From the NCBI RefSeq assembly GCF_004123805.1, contig NZ_RWJX01000037.1, positions 1-36,105 of the forward strand: a stretch of 36,105 nucleotides of DNA, written 5' to 3'. Below, piece after piece: positions 23,581 through 30,938 of the stretch (positions are counted from its first letter, which is position 1; every line of letters starts with the position of its first letter). This DNA comes from Cellulomonas endophytica (GTDB taxonomy: Bacteria; Actinomycetota; Actinomycetes; Actinomycetales; Cellulomonadaceae). The translations under genes were made by a program, and so were the position numbers. A model generated the notes under the pieces. It saw only the letters and a list, made by a program, of their open reading frames with translations, ran no database searches and had not been told where the DNA came from.

Positions 23581-24371
23581 GCCACCTCCTCCTCGAGGTG
23601 GTGCGCGTGCTCGTCGCCGCCGACGATGACGACGCGGCCCTGCGCGCGCAGCACGTCCACGCGCGTGCCGTAGAGCGCGGACAGGTGCTCCGTGGTGAGC
23701 ACCTCGTCCGGCGTCCCGACGGCGTGCCCGGCGGGCGCGAGGTAGAGGACGCGGTCCGTCACGGGCAGGACGGGGTTGATCTCGTGGGTCACGAACACCA
23801 CGGCGGTCCCGGTCCGCCGGCGGGTGGCGTCGATGAGGCCGACGACCTCCTCCTGGCGGGCCAGGTCGAGCGAGAGGAGCGGTTCGTCGCACAGCAGGAG
23901 CGCCGGGTCCGAGCCCAGCGCCTGCGCGATCCGGACGCGCTGCTGCTCGCCCCCGGACAGGAGCCCCAGCGGCACGTCGGCGTAGGCCGTGGCGCCGACC
24001 GCGGCCAGCAGCTCGTCGACGCGCGCCCGGTGCCGCCGGCCCCCGACGCCCCAGCGGTCGCCGTCGATGCCCATGCGCACGAGGTCCCGGGCGCGCACGG
24101 GGGTGACGGGGTCGACGAGGCGCTGCTGGGGGACGTACCCCACGGTCCGCCCGCCGCGCCGGGGCGGACGGCCGAGGACGTGCAGCGTGCCCGCGCTGAG
24201 CGGCTGCGTGCCGAGCACCGCGCGCAGGAGGCTCGTCTTGCCCGACCCGTTGGGCCCCAGGACGGTGAGGAACTCCCCGCGCCCGACGACGAGGTCGAGG
24301 CCCGACCAGACCGTGCGCGGGCCGTACGCCAGGGCGGCGTCGGCGAGCTCGAGGGGGACGGGGCTGCTCAT
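23577..24371 (-). CDS. znuC: Zinc ABC transporter ATP-binding protein ZnuC
   Basis: A 264-residue ABC ATPase: Walker A LGPNGSGKTSLL (residues about 38-49), Q-loop GYVPQQRLVD, signature LLSGGEQQRVRIAQAL, Walker B ALLLCDEPLLSLD, and the switch His in VFVTHEIN. The C-terminal end is His/Glu-rich (DEHAHHLEEE), which may bind zinc. The ATG at 24371 overlaps the znuA stop (ATGA); the 15 codons upstream of it in frame are within znuA and not needed. It powers uptake through ZnuB of metal delivered by ZnuA. Confidence 0.93.
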   Translation of the reverse strand: MSSPVPLELADAALAYGPRTVWSGLDLVVGRGEFLTVLGPNGSGKTSLLRAVLGTQPLSAGTLHVLGRPPRRGGRTVGYVPQQRLVDPVTPVRARDLVRMGIDGDRWGVGGRRHRARVDELLAAVGATAYADVPLGLLSGGEQQRVRIAQALGSDPALLLCDEPLLSLDLARQEEVVGLIDATRRRTGTAVVFVTHEINPVLPVTDRVLYLAPAGHAVGTPDEVLTTEHLSALYGTRVDVLRAQGRVVIVGGDEHAHHLEEEVA

Positions 24372-25414
24372 GCCCCCAGAGCCTGCCGCAGCGCGGCGAC
24401 GTTCGCGGACATCCACGACACGTAGTCCTCACCCTCGGGCAGCGTCTCCGTCATGGCGACGACCGGGACCCCGGCCGCCTCGGCCGCGGTGACGGCCTCC
24501 TCGGTCTGCGGCCCGCTCGTCTGGGCGTTCTCGACGAGCACCGCCGCCGTCCGCGAGGACAGCAGGTCGAGCATCGCGCGCATGGCCGCCGGGGGGACGT
24601 CGGTCTCCTCCTCGATCGCCTGGGCGTACTCGGCCGGCGTCGCGTCGACGAGGCCGGCCGCGGCCAGCAGGTAGGCGGGGACGGGCTCGGTCGCGGCGAC
24701 GGAGGTGCCGCCCGCCACGGTCGCCAGCTCGGCCGCCTCGGCCTCCACGCCCTCGACGCCCGCGACGAAGGCGGCCGCGTTGGCCTCGTAGTCCGCCGCG
24801 TGGTCGGCGTCGAGGTCGGACAGCGCGTCGGCGACGGCCTGCGCCACCGCGGCGGCGACGTGCAGGTCGTACCAGACGTGCTCGTTGGCCTCGTCGCCGT
24901 GGTCGTGCCCGTCGGACGGCGCGGCGGCGGAGGCGGCGGCCGCCTCACCGTGCTCCTCCTCGGCGTGCTCCTCCTCCGCGTGCTCCTCCTCCGCATGCTC
25001 GTCACCGGCGTGCTCGTCACCGGCGTGCTCGTCGCCCCCGGCGGTCCCGACCGCGTCGACGACGGCCGGAGGGGCGTCCAGCGCCCCGAGGGCCGTGCCC
25101 ATCCACTCGTCGTAGTGGCCGCCGTTCATGACGACGAGGTCCGCGCGCGAGACGGCGAGCTGGTCCCGGGCGGTGAGCTCGAAGGAGTGCGGGTCGGCGG
25201 ACGGGTCCGTGATGACCGACGTGACCTCGGCGTGCTCGCCGGCGACCTGAGCGGCGACGTCGCCCCAGACGTCCGTCGAGGCGACGACGGTCAGCGTGCC
25301 GTCGGAGGCGGCGTCCGACGCGGCGCCGGCCGCCCCGCTCGAGCAGGCGGCGACGAGGAGGACCGGCGCCAGGGTCGCGGGGAGGGCGAGGCGGCGCAGG
25401 AGGGGGCGGGTCAT
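24368..25414 (-). CDS. znuA: Zinc ABC transporter substrate-binding lipoprotein ZnuA
   Basis: A 348-residue exported lipoprotein: basic N terminus, hydrophobic core and lipobox VAAC with Cys24 as lipidation site. The cluster A-I metal-binding fold shows DPSADPHSFELT (first His ligand), MNGGHYDEWM, EHVWYDLHVAAAVAQAV (second), and ETDVPPAAMRAMLDLL toward the C terminus. Between the first two ligand regions is a His/Glu-rich loop of about 30 residues with EHA repeats from a 15-bp array, then GHDHGDE; such loops are a hallmark of zinc-specific ZnuA. ATG 25414 has GGAAGG 7 nt upstream. The promoter carries a Zur-like box. First gene of znuACB. Confidence 0.93.
   Translation of the reverse strand: MTRPLLRRLALPATLAPVLLVAACSSGAAGAASDAASDGTLTVVASTDVWGDVAAQVAGEHAEVTSVITDPSADPHSFELTARDQLAVSRADLVVMNGGHYDEWMGTALGALDAPPAVVDAVGTAGGDEHAGDEHAGDEHAEEEHAEEEHAEEEHGEAAAASAAAPSDGHDHGDEANEHVWYDLHVAAAVAQAVADALSDLDADHAADYEANAAAFVAGVEGVEAEAAELATVAGGTSVAATEPVPAYLLAAAGLVDATPAEYAQAIEEETDVPPAAMRAMLDLLSSRTAAVLVENAQTSGPQTEEAVTAAEAAGVPVVAMTETLPEGEDYVSWMSANVAALRQALGA
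24949..25034 (-). repeat. 15-bp tandem repeat, about 5.7 copies, in znuA
   Basis: Units of the form CGTGCTCSTCNYCSG on the plus strand, encoding EHAEE and DEHAG on the minus strand. In frame; it forms the metal-binding loop. Confidence 0.9.
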
Positions 25415-25451
25415 GGCACGGCCTTCCGGGACGACGAGGAGAACTGCCACA

Positions 25452-25467
25452 ACGATAGCGGTTCTCA
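25452..25467 (-). promoter_or_regulatory. Zur-like operator overlapping the znuA -10 box
   Basis: The minus strand reads TGAGAACCGCTATCG (25467 to 25453), close to actinobacterial Zur sites built on TGATAAC-N-GTTATCA. The -10 candidate TATCGT (25457 to 25452) overlaps it. Zur bound with zinc would block the promoter. The transcript would start near 25445, about 30 nt before the znuA ATG. Confidence 0.6.
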
Positions 25468-25597
25468 ACACCATTCCGCGACGCCCTGCGCCCGTCCCCG
25501 CCCGCGGCCCTCCGCGCACGAGGGGCGCCCGCCCGCGCCGGCCCGCCGCACCGTCGAGGAGCCCGACGAGCGCCGGCGGGCGGGTCGGGGCGGCGGG

Positions 25598-27037
25598 TCA
25601 GTCGCCGTCGGTGGGCCGGGTGCCGTCCGGGTCGGCCGGGCCGAGCGCCCACCGGCCCGGGGCGGCGAGCGCCTCGGCGGCCCCGGGCCCCCACCCGTCG
25701 GGGGCGTAGGGCTGCACCTGCGGCCGGGCGTCCCCGAGCACGGGCTCGACCGCGCGCCAGGCGGCCGCCAGGCCCCGCGGCGTCGTGAAGAGGGTGCGGT
25801 CCCCGGCCAGGACGTCCGCCAGCAGCCCCGCGTAGGGCGGCAGGGCGGCGCCGGGCTCGACGTCCGCCAGCGCCAGCGTGGCGGTGCCCGTGTCGAGCAC
25901 GAGGTCCGGCCCGGGGCGCTTCACCGTCGTGGTGATCCTCACCTCGCCGCTGCCCGCGAGGGACACGGCGACCTGGTTCGGGCCGACCTCCTGGCCGAAC
26001 AGCTCGTCGGGGCGGCGCAGCACGAGCGTCACCTGCTGCGCGGAGGCGGCCATGCGCTTGCCGGTGCGGAGCAGGAAGGGCACCCCGCGCCACCGGTCGG
26101 TGTCGACGTACAGGCGGGCGGCGACGAACGTGTCCGTCGTCGACGCGTCGTCCACGCCGTCGATCTCGCGGTACCCCTCGAACTGCCCGAGCACGACGTC
26201 GTCGGGGGTGAGGGGGCGGAAGTGCTCGAGCGCCTCGTCGCGGGCGGCGGCCAGGTCGCCGGCGGACAGGCCGGCCGGCGGCTCCATCGCGACCGTCGCG
26301 GCCACCTGGAACAGGTGCGTCACCAGCATGTCGAGCAGCGCGCCCGTGGCGTCGTAGAACTCGGCGCGGTCGGCGACGTCGAGCGTCTCGGGCACGTCGA
26401 CCTGCACCTGCGCCACGTGCTCCCGGTTCCAGGCGCCGCCGACGAGCTCGTTGGCGAACCGGACGACGTGGAGGTTCTGGGTGGCCTCCTTGCCGAGGAA
26501 GTGGTCGATGCGGAAGACCTGCTCCTCGTCGAGGACCTCGTGGACGACCGCGTCCAGCGCGCGGAACGACTCCGGCGAGGTGCCGTACGGCTTCTCGTAG
26601 ACGACGCGGACGCCGTCGACGAGGCCGTGCCGGTGCAGCGCGCGCGTCAGGGGCTCGAACGACTCCGGCGGCACGGCGAGGTAGTGCACGACGACCGCCT
26701 CGTCGCCGAGCGACCTCCGCGCCCGGGCGACGGCGTCGGGGAGGTCGCCGGCGTCGTCCTCGTCGCTCTCGCTGACGTCGCGGGCGTACGTGGCCCGCTC
26801 CCGCAGCGCGTCGCCGGCGCCACGGGCCTCCTCGTCGCCGAACGTCTCGAGCGCCTCCGACACCGCCGACCGGAAGTCCGCGGTGGAGACCTCGGAGCGG
26901 CCCGCGCCCAGGAGCGCCCACCGCGCCGGCAGCAGGTCCCGGGCGTGCAGCGTCGCGAGCGCGGGCAGGACCATGCGCCGGGCGAGGTCGCCCCGGGCGC
27001 CGTGGAGCACGAGCAGGACGGGACGGTCGGCGGGCAC
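25598..27037 (-). CDS. zwf: Glucose-6-phosphate 1-dehydrogenase
   Basis: Oxidises glucose 6-phosphate to 6-phosphogluconolactone with NAD(P)+. The 479-residue length is normal. The coenzyme loop is LVLHGARGDLARRMVLPAL (usual GxxGDLxxRKL), so the Lys of that motif is Met. Other key residues are intact: VVYEKPYGT, the active-site RIDHFLGKEATQNL, LDMLVTHLFQVAATVAMEPP, PFLLRTGKRMA and the WGP near the C terminus. GTG 27037 has GAGGAG 5 nt upstream. It is transcribed toward znuACB with about 180 bp between, but not coupled to it. No pentose-phosphate partner gene (opcA, tal, gnd) is adjacent, so it may be a second copy. Confidence 0.88.
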   Translation of the reverse strand: MPADRPVLLVLHGARGDLARRMVLPALATLHARDLLPARWALLGAGRSEVSTADFRSAVSEALETFGDEEARGAGDALRERATYARDVSESDEDDAGDLPDAVARARRSLGDEAVVVHYLAVPPESFEPLTRALHRHGLVDGVRVVYEKPYGTSPESFRALDAVVHEVLDEEQVFRIDHFLGKEATQNLHVVRFANELVGGAWNREHVAQVQVDVPETLDVADRAEFYDATGALLDMLVTHLFQVAATVAMEPPAGLSAGDLAAARDEALEHFRPLTPDDVVLGQFEGYREIDGVDDASTTDTFVAARLYVDTDRWRGVPFLLRTGKRMAASAQQVTLVLRRPDELFGQEVGPNQVAVSLAGSGEVRITTTVKRPGPDLVLDTGTATLALADVEPGAALPPYAGLLADVLAGDRTLFTTPRGLAAAWRAVEPVLGDARPQVQPYAPDGWGPGAAEALAAPGRWALGPADPDGTRPTDGD

Positions 27038-27563
27038 GGCGGCTCCTCGCGGGCGGGGTGGTGGGGCGGCGTCGACGCTACGTCGGCCGGTGGCCGGTCG
27101 CGCGGGGACGCCGGGGAGGGGGTGGCGGGCCCGCGGGGGGCGGGCCGGCGGCGGCGCGGGAGGCCGCACCGGCGGCCTGGTCCGGGGGTTCCGGACCGGG
27201 CGGGACCGCCGTCGTGCCCGTCCCTGGCCGCCCCGGGCAGGAACGGCGCGGGAAAAGGCGCGTCCGGGCAGAGGCAATGAGATCGTCATGCCGTATCCCT
27301 GGCGGGCGTCGGTGGGTTGAGCCACACTGGTGCCGACGACAGGGTCGGCGAGAGCCGCCCCGCCCCCGGCCCAGCGCCGGAGGTCCCCAGAGCGCCACTC
27401 CTCGTGCCGGTGAGACGCTCTCGTCGCCCGGGTGCCCCGCACGTCGACGGTGCGGGGCACCTGTGCTGCCCGACGCCGGGGCGCCGGCGTCGGTCCGTGC
27501 GAACCTCGTCACACGTCCCGCCGGGGCGGCCGTCCGCGGCCGGGGGCACGCCTGGCGCGTGCC
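27038..27563. other. 525-bp region without a supported gene
   Basis: Lies between the divergent zwf and mscS-type genes. The in-frame extension of zwf through this stretch is Arg/Pro-rich and has no conserved features, so I do not include it. About 27240-27330 is locally less GC-rich (GCAATGAGATCGTCATGCCGTATCC) and could contain a zwf promoter on the minus strand. A perfect 11-bp hairpin lies at 27432-27460. No RNA gene I can name fits. Confidence 0.5.
27432..27460. terminator. Perfect 11-bp hairpin in an intergenic gap
   Basis: GTGCCCCGCAC, 7-nt loop GTCGACG, GTGCGGGGCAC. No known gene ends near it on either strand; it is about 120 bp before the mscS-type gene. It could end an unannotated small RNA or be a protein-binding palindrome. 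Terminator is only the nearest available label. Confidence 0.45.
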
Positions 27564-27569
27564 TAGCCT
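27564..27569 (+). promoter_or_regulatory. Probable leaderless -10 box of the MscS-type gene
   Basis: TAGCCT, 7-nt spacer GGAGGGC, ATG at 27577. The spacer also resembles a Shine-Dalgarno but is too close to the start to work as one. Confidence 0.6.
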
Positions 27570-27576
27570 GGAGGGC

Positions 27577-29397
27577 ATGCCGATGATCGTCCCCGGGCCT
27601 CGCCGCGCCCTCGCCGACGGCCTCGTCGAGCCCGTCACCCTCGCCCGTGCCGCTCGTGCCGCCCTCGCGCCGGAGCCCGGGCCCTCCCCGTCCCTGCCGG
27701 GCGCGGTGGCGGAGGGGCTGACGTCGCAGGACGGCGTCGTGCGGCAGGTCCTCGTGCCGCTCCTGTCCGTGGGCGTCTCGGTGGTGGTGGCGCTGGCGGT
27801 CTCGCTCCTCGTCGCCGTGCTCGTGGGACGGGCGGCGCGGCGGTCGGAGGTCGTCGCCGACCTGTCCCAGCGGGCGCGGCGGCCGCTGCGGCTCGTGCTC
27901 GTCGTCGTCGCCGCCCGCGCGGCCCTCGCCCTCTCGACGCAGCCGGCCGACTGGCGCACCGCGGTCCTGCACGTCCTGCTCATCGCGTTCATCGGCGCGC
28001 TGGCCTGGCTGCTCGGGAGCCTGGCCTTCGTGCTCGAGGACGCGGCGCTGGCGCGGTACCGGGTGGACGTGGCGGACAACCGCCACGCGCGTCGCGTGCG
28101 CACCCAGGTCCAGGTCCTGCGCCGGATCACCGTGGCCGTGCTCGCGCTGTGCGCGATCGCGGCGGTGCTGCTGACGTTCCCGTCCGCCCGCGCGGTCGGC
28201 GCCTCCGTCTTCGCCTCCGCCGGCCTGCTCTCCATCGTCGCCGGCCTGGCGGCGCAGAGCTCGCTCGCCAACGTCTTCGCCGGGCTCCAGCTCGCCTTCA
28301 CCGACGCCATCCGCGTCGACGACGTCGTCATCGTCGAGGACGAGTGGGGCCGGATCGAGGAGATCACGCTCACCTACGTCGTCGTCCACGTGTGGGACGA
28401 CCGGCGCCTCATCCTGCCCTCGACCTACTTCACGACGACGCCGTTCGAGAACTGGACGCGGCGCGCCTCCCAGCTGCTCGGCACGGTGGAGCTCGACCTC
28501 GACTGGGACGTGCCGGTGGACGCCATGCGCGCCCGGCTCGTCGAGCTCCTGGCGCAGACGCCGCTGTGGGACCAGCGGGTCGGCATCCTGCAGGTGACCG
28601 AGGCGACGGGCGGGCTCGTCCGCGTCCGCGTGCTGGCCTCCGCGGCCGACGCGCCGACCCTGTTCGACCTGCGGTGCTTCCTGCGCGAGGGGCTCGTCTC
28701 CTGGCTCCAGGCGTCCGCGCGGGAGGCGCTGCCGCGCACCCGGTGGGAGGCGTCGGGGCCGCTCGAGGGCCGCGAGGGCGCCCTCGCGCGCGCCGGGGAC
28801 GAGGCCGGCGACACGCCCGGGAGCCGTCCGGACCGTGCGCCGGACCGTGCGCGTGACCGTGCGCCGGACCGTGCGCACGACCGTGCACCCGACCGTGCGC
28901 CGGAGCGGGTTCGCACGGCGGCGAGCGGCGCGGCCCGCCGCGAGGCGGTGGCCGCGTCGCCCGGCGGGCCGGCGACCGGGCCGCACGCGAGCACGGACTC
29001 CAGCCTGTTCACCGGGAGCCTCGCGGCCGTGGAGCGGTCCCGGCACTTCACGGGGCCGGGGGAGGAGGTCCTCGCCCGGCGCGAGCGGGACGCGGCGGGG
29101 GAGGACCCGACCCCGTCGGCCGTCGTGCCGTCGACCGCCCCCGCGTCCTCCCCGCCGGCGGTCGTGCCGGGCGGCGCCTCGGGTGCGACCCCGCCGGGCG
29201 CCGGGCTCCCGCCCGACGAGACGCGTCCCGGCAGGGCCCGTCCCGATGGGGCGCGTGCCGACGAGGTGCGTCCCGACGGGGCCCGTCCCGACGAGGGCGC
29301 CGCCGGGCCGGGCGTCGACCCCGACCGCACCCAGGTGCTGCCGCGGGTGCCCCCCGAAGGGCTCGAACCGGGGTCGCTGCGTGGGCGGGGCGAGTGA
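27577..29397 (+). CDS. MscS-family mechanosensitive channel with long repetitive tail
   Basis: A 606-residue protein. Residues about 60-190 contain four membrane helices (VLVPLLSVGVSVVVALAVSLL, LVLVVVAARAALAL, VLLIAFIGALAWLLG, ITVAVLALCAIAAVLL). The pore-lining helix is SVFASAGLLSIVAGLAAQSSLANVFAGL in two parts, then the MscS beta domain IRVDDVVIVEDEWGRIEEITLTYVVV and LILPSTYFTTTPFENWTR. After residue about 400 the tail is disordered and charged, containing six 12-bp repeats (Asp-Arg-Ala-Pro) and five 15-bp repeats (Arg-Pro-Asp-Gly-Ala). It probably gates on membrane tension to release solutes; the tail is an unusual addition of about 200 residues. Confidence 0.87.
   Translation: MPMIVPGPRRALADGLVEPVTLARAARAALAPEPGPSPSLPGAVAEGLTSQDGVVRQVLVPLLSVGVSVVVALAVSLLVAVLVGRAARRSEVVADLSQRARRPLRLVLVVVAARAALALSTQPADWRTAVLHVLLIAFIGALAWLLGSLAFVLEDAALARYRVDVADNRHARRVRTQVQVLRRITVAVLALCAIAAVLLTFPSARAVGASVFASAGLLSIVAGLAAQSSLANVFAGLQLAFTDAIRVDDVVIVEDEWGRIEEITLTYVVVHVWDDRRLILPSTYFTTTPFENWTRRASQLLGTVELDLDWDVPVDAMRARLVELLAQTPLWDQRVGILQVTEATGGLVRVRVLASAADAPTLFDLRCFLREGLVSWLQASAREALPRTRWEASGPLEGREGALARAGDEAGDTPGSRPDRAPDRARDRAPDRAHDRAPDRAPERVRTAASGAARREAVAASPGGPATGPHASTDSSLFTGSLAAVERSRHFTGPGEEVLARRERDAAGEDPTPSAVVPSTAPASSPPAVVPGGASGATPPGAGLPPDETRPGRARPDGARADEVRPDGARPDEGAAGPGVDPDRTQVLPRVPPEGLEPGSLRGRGE
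28828..28899 (+). repeat. 12-bp tandem repeat, 6 copies, in the MscS-type gene
   Basis: Units CCGGACCGTGCG with a few substitutions, encoding Pro-Asp-Arg-Ala. In frame within the C-terminal tail. Confidence 0.9.
29224..29298 (+). repeat. 15-bp tandem repeat, 5 copies, in the MscS-type gene
   Basis: Units CGTCCCGACGGGGCC with variation, encoding Arg-Pro-Asp-Gly/Glu-Ala/Val. A second independent array in the same tail. Confidence 0.9.
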
Positions 29398-29428
29398 CGG
29401 TCCGTCCCTGGCGTCGCGGAGGGGTCGC

Positions 29429-30091
29429 GTGCCGGGCGGGCCGGTGACGGTGACGCCGCTGGACGCCGCGCACCTGCGGGCGCGCCTCGTCGACGCGGTG
29501 CTCGCGGCCGCCGCGGCGGTGCCCGACGGCGCGCACCTGCGCGTGGCGGTCGACGGCGCGCCGGCGACGGGCCCCGGCGCGCTGGCGGACGCCCTCGTCG
29601 AGCCGCTGCGGGCCGCCGGGCGGCCGGTGCTGCGGGTGCGGGCCGGGGACTTCCTGCGGCCCGCGTCCGTGCGGCTGGAGCACGGGCCCCACGACCCGGA
29701 CGCGCTGCTCGACGACCACCTCGACGCGCGCGCCCTCGAGCGCGAGGTGCTCACGCCGCTGGGCCCCGGCGGCACGGGGCGCCACCTGCCGAGCCTGTGG
29801 GACGCCGCGCGGGACCGGGCCACGCGCGCGCCCTACCGGGACGCGCCCCCCGGGGCCGTGCTCCTGCTCGACGGGACGTTCCTGCTGGGGCGCTGGCTCG
29901 AGCTCGACCTCGTCGTGCACCTCGCGGTCCGGCCGGCGACCCTCGCCCGTCGCACGCCGCCCGAGGAGGCGTGGACCCTGCCCGCCCACGCCCGCTACGC
30001 CCAGGAGACGGACCCGGAGGCGGTGGCGGACCTCGTCGTCCGGGTCGACGACCCGCGGCGGCCGGCGCTCGTCGAGCCCGCGGACGGCTGA
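29429..30091 (+). CDS. Uridine-kinase-like protein with degenerate P-loop
   Basis: A 220-residue protein resembling the nucleoside/uridine kinase-like proteins of actinobacteria: RVAVDGAPATGPGALADAL in the Walker A place, LRVRAGDFLRPASVRLEHG (substrate-Asp region), DDHLDARALEREVLTPL, AVLLLDGTFLLGRWLELDLVVHL and a C-terminal RYAQETDPEAVADLVVRVDD. The P-loop reads GAPATGPGAL, so the phosphate-binding GK(S/T) is absent and kinase activity is doubtful. The GTG at 29429 has GGAGG 6 nt upstream; GTGs at 29444 and 29450 are alternatives. It follows the MscS-type gene by 31 nt on the same strand and is followed by a strong hairpin. Confidence 0.7.
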   Translation: MPGGPVTVTPLDAAHLRARLVDAVLAAAAAVPDGAHLRVAVDGAPATGPGALADALVEPLRAAGRPVLRVRAGDFLRPASVRLEHGPHDPDALLDDHLDARALEREVLTPLGPGGTGRHLPSLWDAARDRATRAPYRDAPPGAVLLLDGTFLLGRWLELDLVVHLAVRPATLARRTPPEEAWTLPAHARYAQETDPEAVADLVVRVDDPRRPALVEPADG

Positions 30092-30119
30092 GGGCCGGCC
30101 GGGGGTCCCGGCCGGCCCT
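30091..30119 (+). terminator. 13-bp perfect hairpin after the uridine-kinase-like gene
   Basis: AGGGCCGGCCGGG, loop GGT, then the exact complement, beginning at the last base of the stop codon. There is no T-run. A second, bulged GC hairpin follows at about 30126-30164, before the convergent msrA stop. Confidence 0.8.
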
Positions 30120-30125
30120 CGGGCC

Positions 30126-30164
30126 CGGGGTGGTGCGGGGCGCGCGCCGCGCGGCCCCGCCCCG
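30126..30164 (-). terminator. Bulged GC-rich hairpin at the msrA 3' end
   Basis: CCGGGG and CGGGGC segments on the left pair with GCCCCG and CCCCGG on the right around a GCGCG core, with a 5-nt bulge. It lies 2 nt beyond the msrA stop and probably serves that gene. Confidence 0.5.
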
Positions 30165-30165
30165 G

Positions 30166-30834
30166 TCAGACGTCCAGCGGGCGGGGGCAGGTGACCCCCG
30201 TGGCGTGCACGGGGCAGTAGCCGTGCGGGTTCTTGTCGAGGTACTGCTGGTGGTAGCCCTCGGCGTAGAAGAAGGGCCCGGCCTCCTGGGCCGTGGCGAC
30301 CTCCGTCGTGATGTCGCCGAACCCGGCGCGCGTCAGGCGCTCCTGGAACTCCGCGCGCGTCGACGCGACGGCCGCGGCCTGCTCGGGCGTCGTGGTGTAG
30401 ACCGCGCTGCGGTACTGGGTGCCGACGTCGTTGCCCTGCCGGTAGCCCTGCGTCGGGTCGTGCTGCTCCCAGAAGTGCCGGAGCAGGTCGACGTGCGACA
30501 GGCGCTGCGGGTCGTACGCGACGAGGACCGTCTCCGTGTGCCCGGTCATGCCGGTGCACGTCTCCTCGTAGGTGGGGTTCGGCGAGAAGCCGCCCATGTA
30601 GCCGGCCGCCGTCGTCACGACGCCGGGCAGCTGCCACAGCTCCTTCTCGGCGCCCCAGAAGCAGCCCATCGCCAGGTGCAGCACCGCGGTGCCCTCCGGC
30701 CAGGGGCCGCGCAGGGGGGTGCCGAGGACGGTGTGCGTCGTCGGCACGGCGTAGGTGGGGCTCGGGCGGCCCGGGAGCGCGCGCTCCGGGGTCACCATCG
30801 TCGTCTTGAGGGCGGATCCGAACAGCCAGGACAT
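30166..30834 (-). CDS. msrA: Peptide-methionine (S)-S-oxide reductase MsrA
   Basis: Repairs methionine-S-sulfoxide in proteins. The 222-residue protein belongs to the longer MsrA class with an N-terminal stretch of about 50 residues before the core. Catalytic Cys58 lies in [17 protein letters not shown]. Also present are [22 protein letters not shown] in two parts, the VLVAYDP strand, [21 protein letters not shown] in two parts, and [18 protein letters not shown] with a candidate resolving Cys. The ATG at 30834 has a strong GAGAGAGGAGG. No msrB is adjacent. It converges on the uridine-kinase-like gene. Confidence 0.95.
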   Translation of the reverse strand: MSWLFGSALKTTMVTPERALPGRPSPTYAVPTTHTVLGTPLRGPWPEGTAVLHLAMGCFWGAEKELWQLPGVVTTAAGYMGGFSPNPTYEETCTGMTGHTETVLVAYDPQRLSHVDLLRHFWEQHDPTQGYRQGNDVGTQYRSAVYTTTPEQAAAVASTRAEFQERLTRAGFGDITTEVATAQEAGPFFYAEGYHQQYLDKNPHGYCPVHATGVTCPRPLDV

Positions 30835-30925
30835 GGGCGTCCTCCTCTCTCTCCGTGGCGGGTCAACCGTCGGTCACGTCGGGGTGTTCCCGCGTGGACG
30901 CCGGGACGACGGCGGGCGCCCGGCC

Positions 30926-30931
30926 TAGCCT
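30926..30931 (+). promoter_or_regulatory. Probable leaderless -10 box of the AI-2E transporter gene
   Basis: TAGCCT, 7-nt spacer CGGCCCT, GTG at 30939. It has the same hexamer as the one before the MscS-type gene. Confidence 0.6.
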
Positions 30932-30938
30932 CGGCCCT

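Noticed and set aside
22465..23673. Plus-strand frame antisense to znuB with many Asp/His/Glu residues
   Set aside because: Shadow of znuB/znuC; acidic and His-rich translations are typical of the reverse strand of GC-rich membrane-protein genes.
24949..25034. Regularly spaced repeats in znuA as a CRISPR-like array
   Set aside because: Units are contiguous 15-bp coding repeats with no spacers.
27038..27460. N-terminal extension of zwf into the upstream gap
   Set aside because: The frame is open but encodes Arg/Pro repeats absent from the family, and GTG 27037 has a good RBS and gives the normal start.
27317..27586. Small 89-residue plus-strand frame before the MscS-type gene
   Set aside because: Composition is Arg/Pro/Ser-rich, no domain or RBS, and it includes the hairpin and the -10 box of the next gene.
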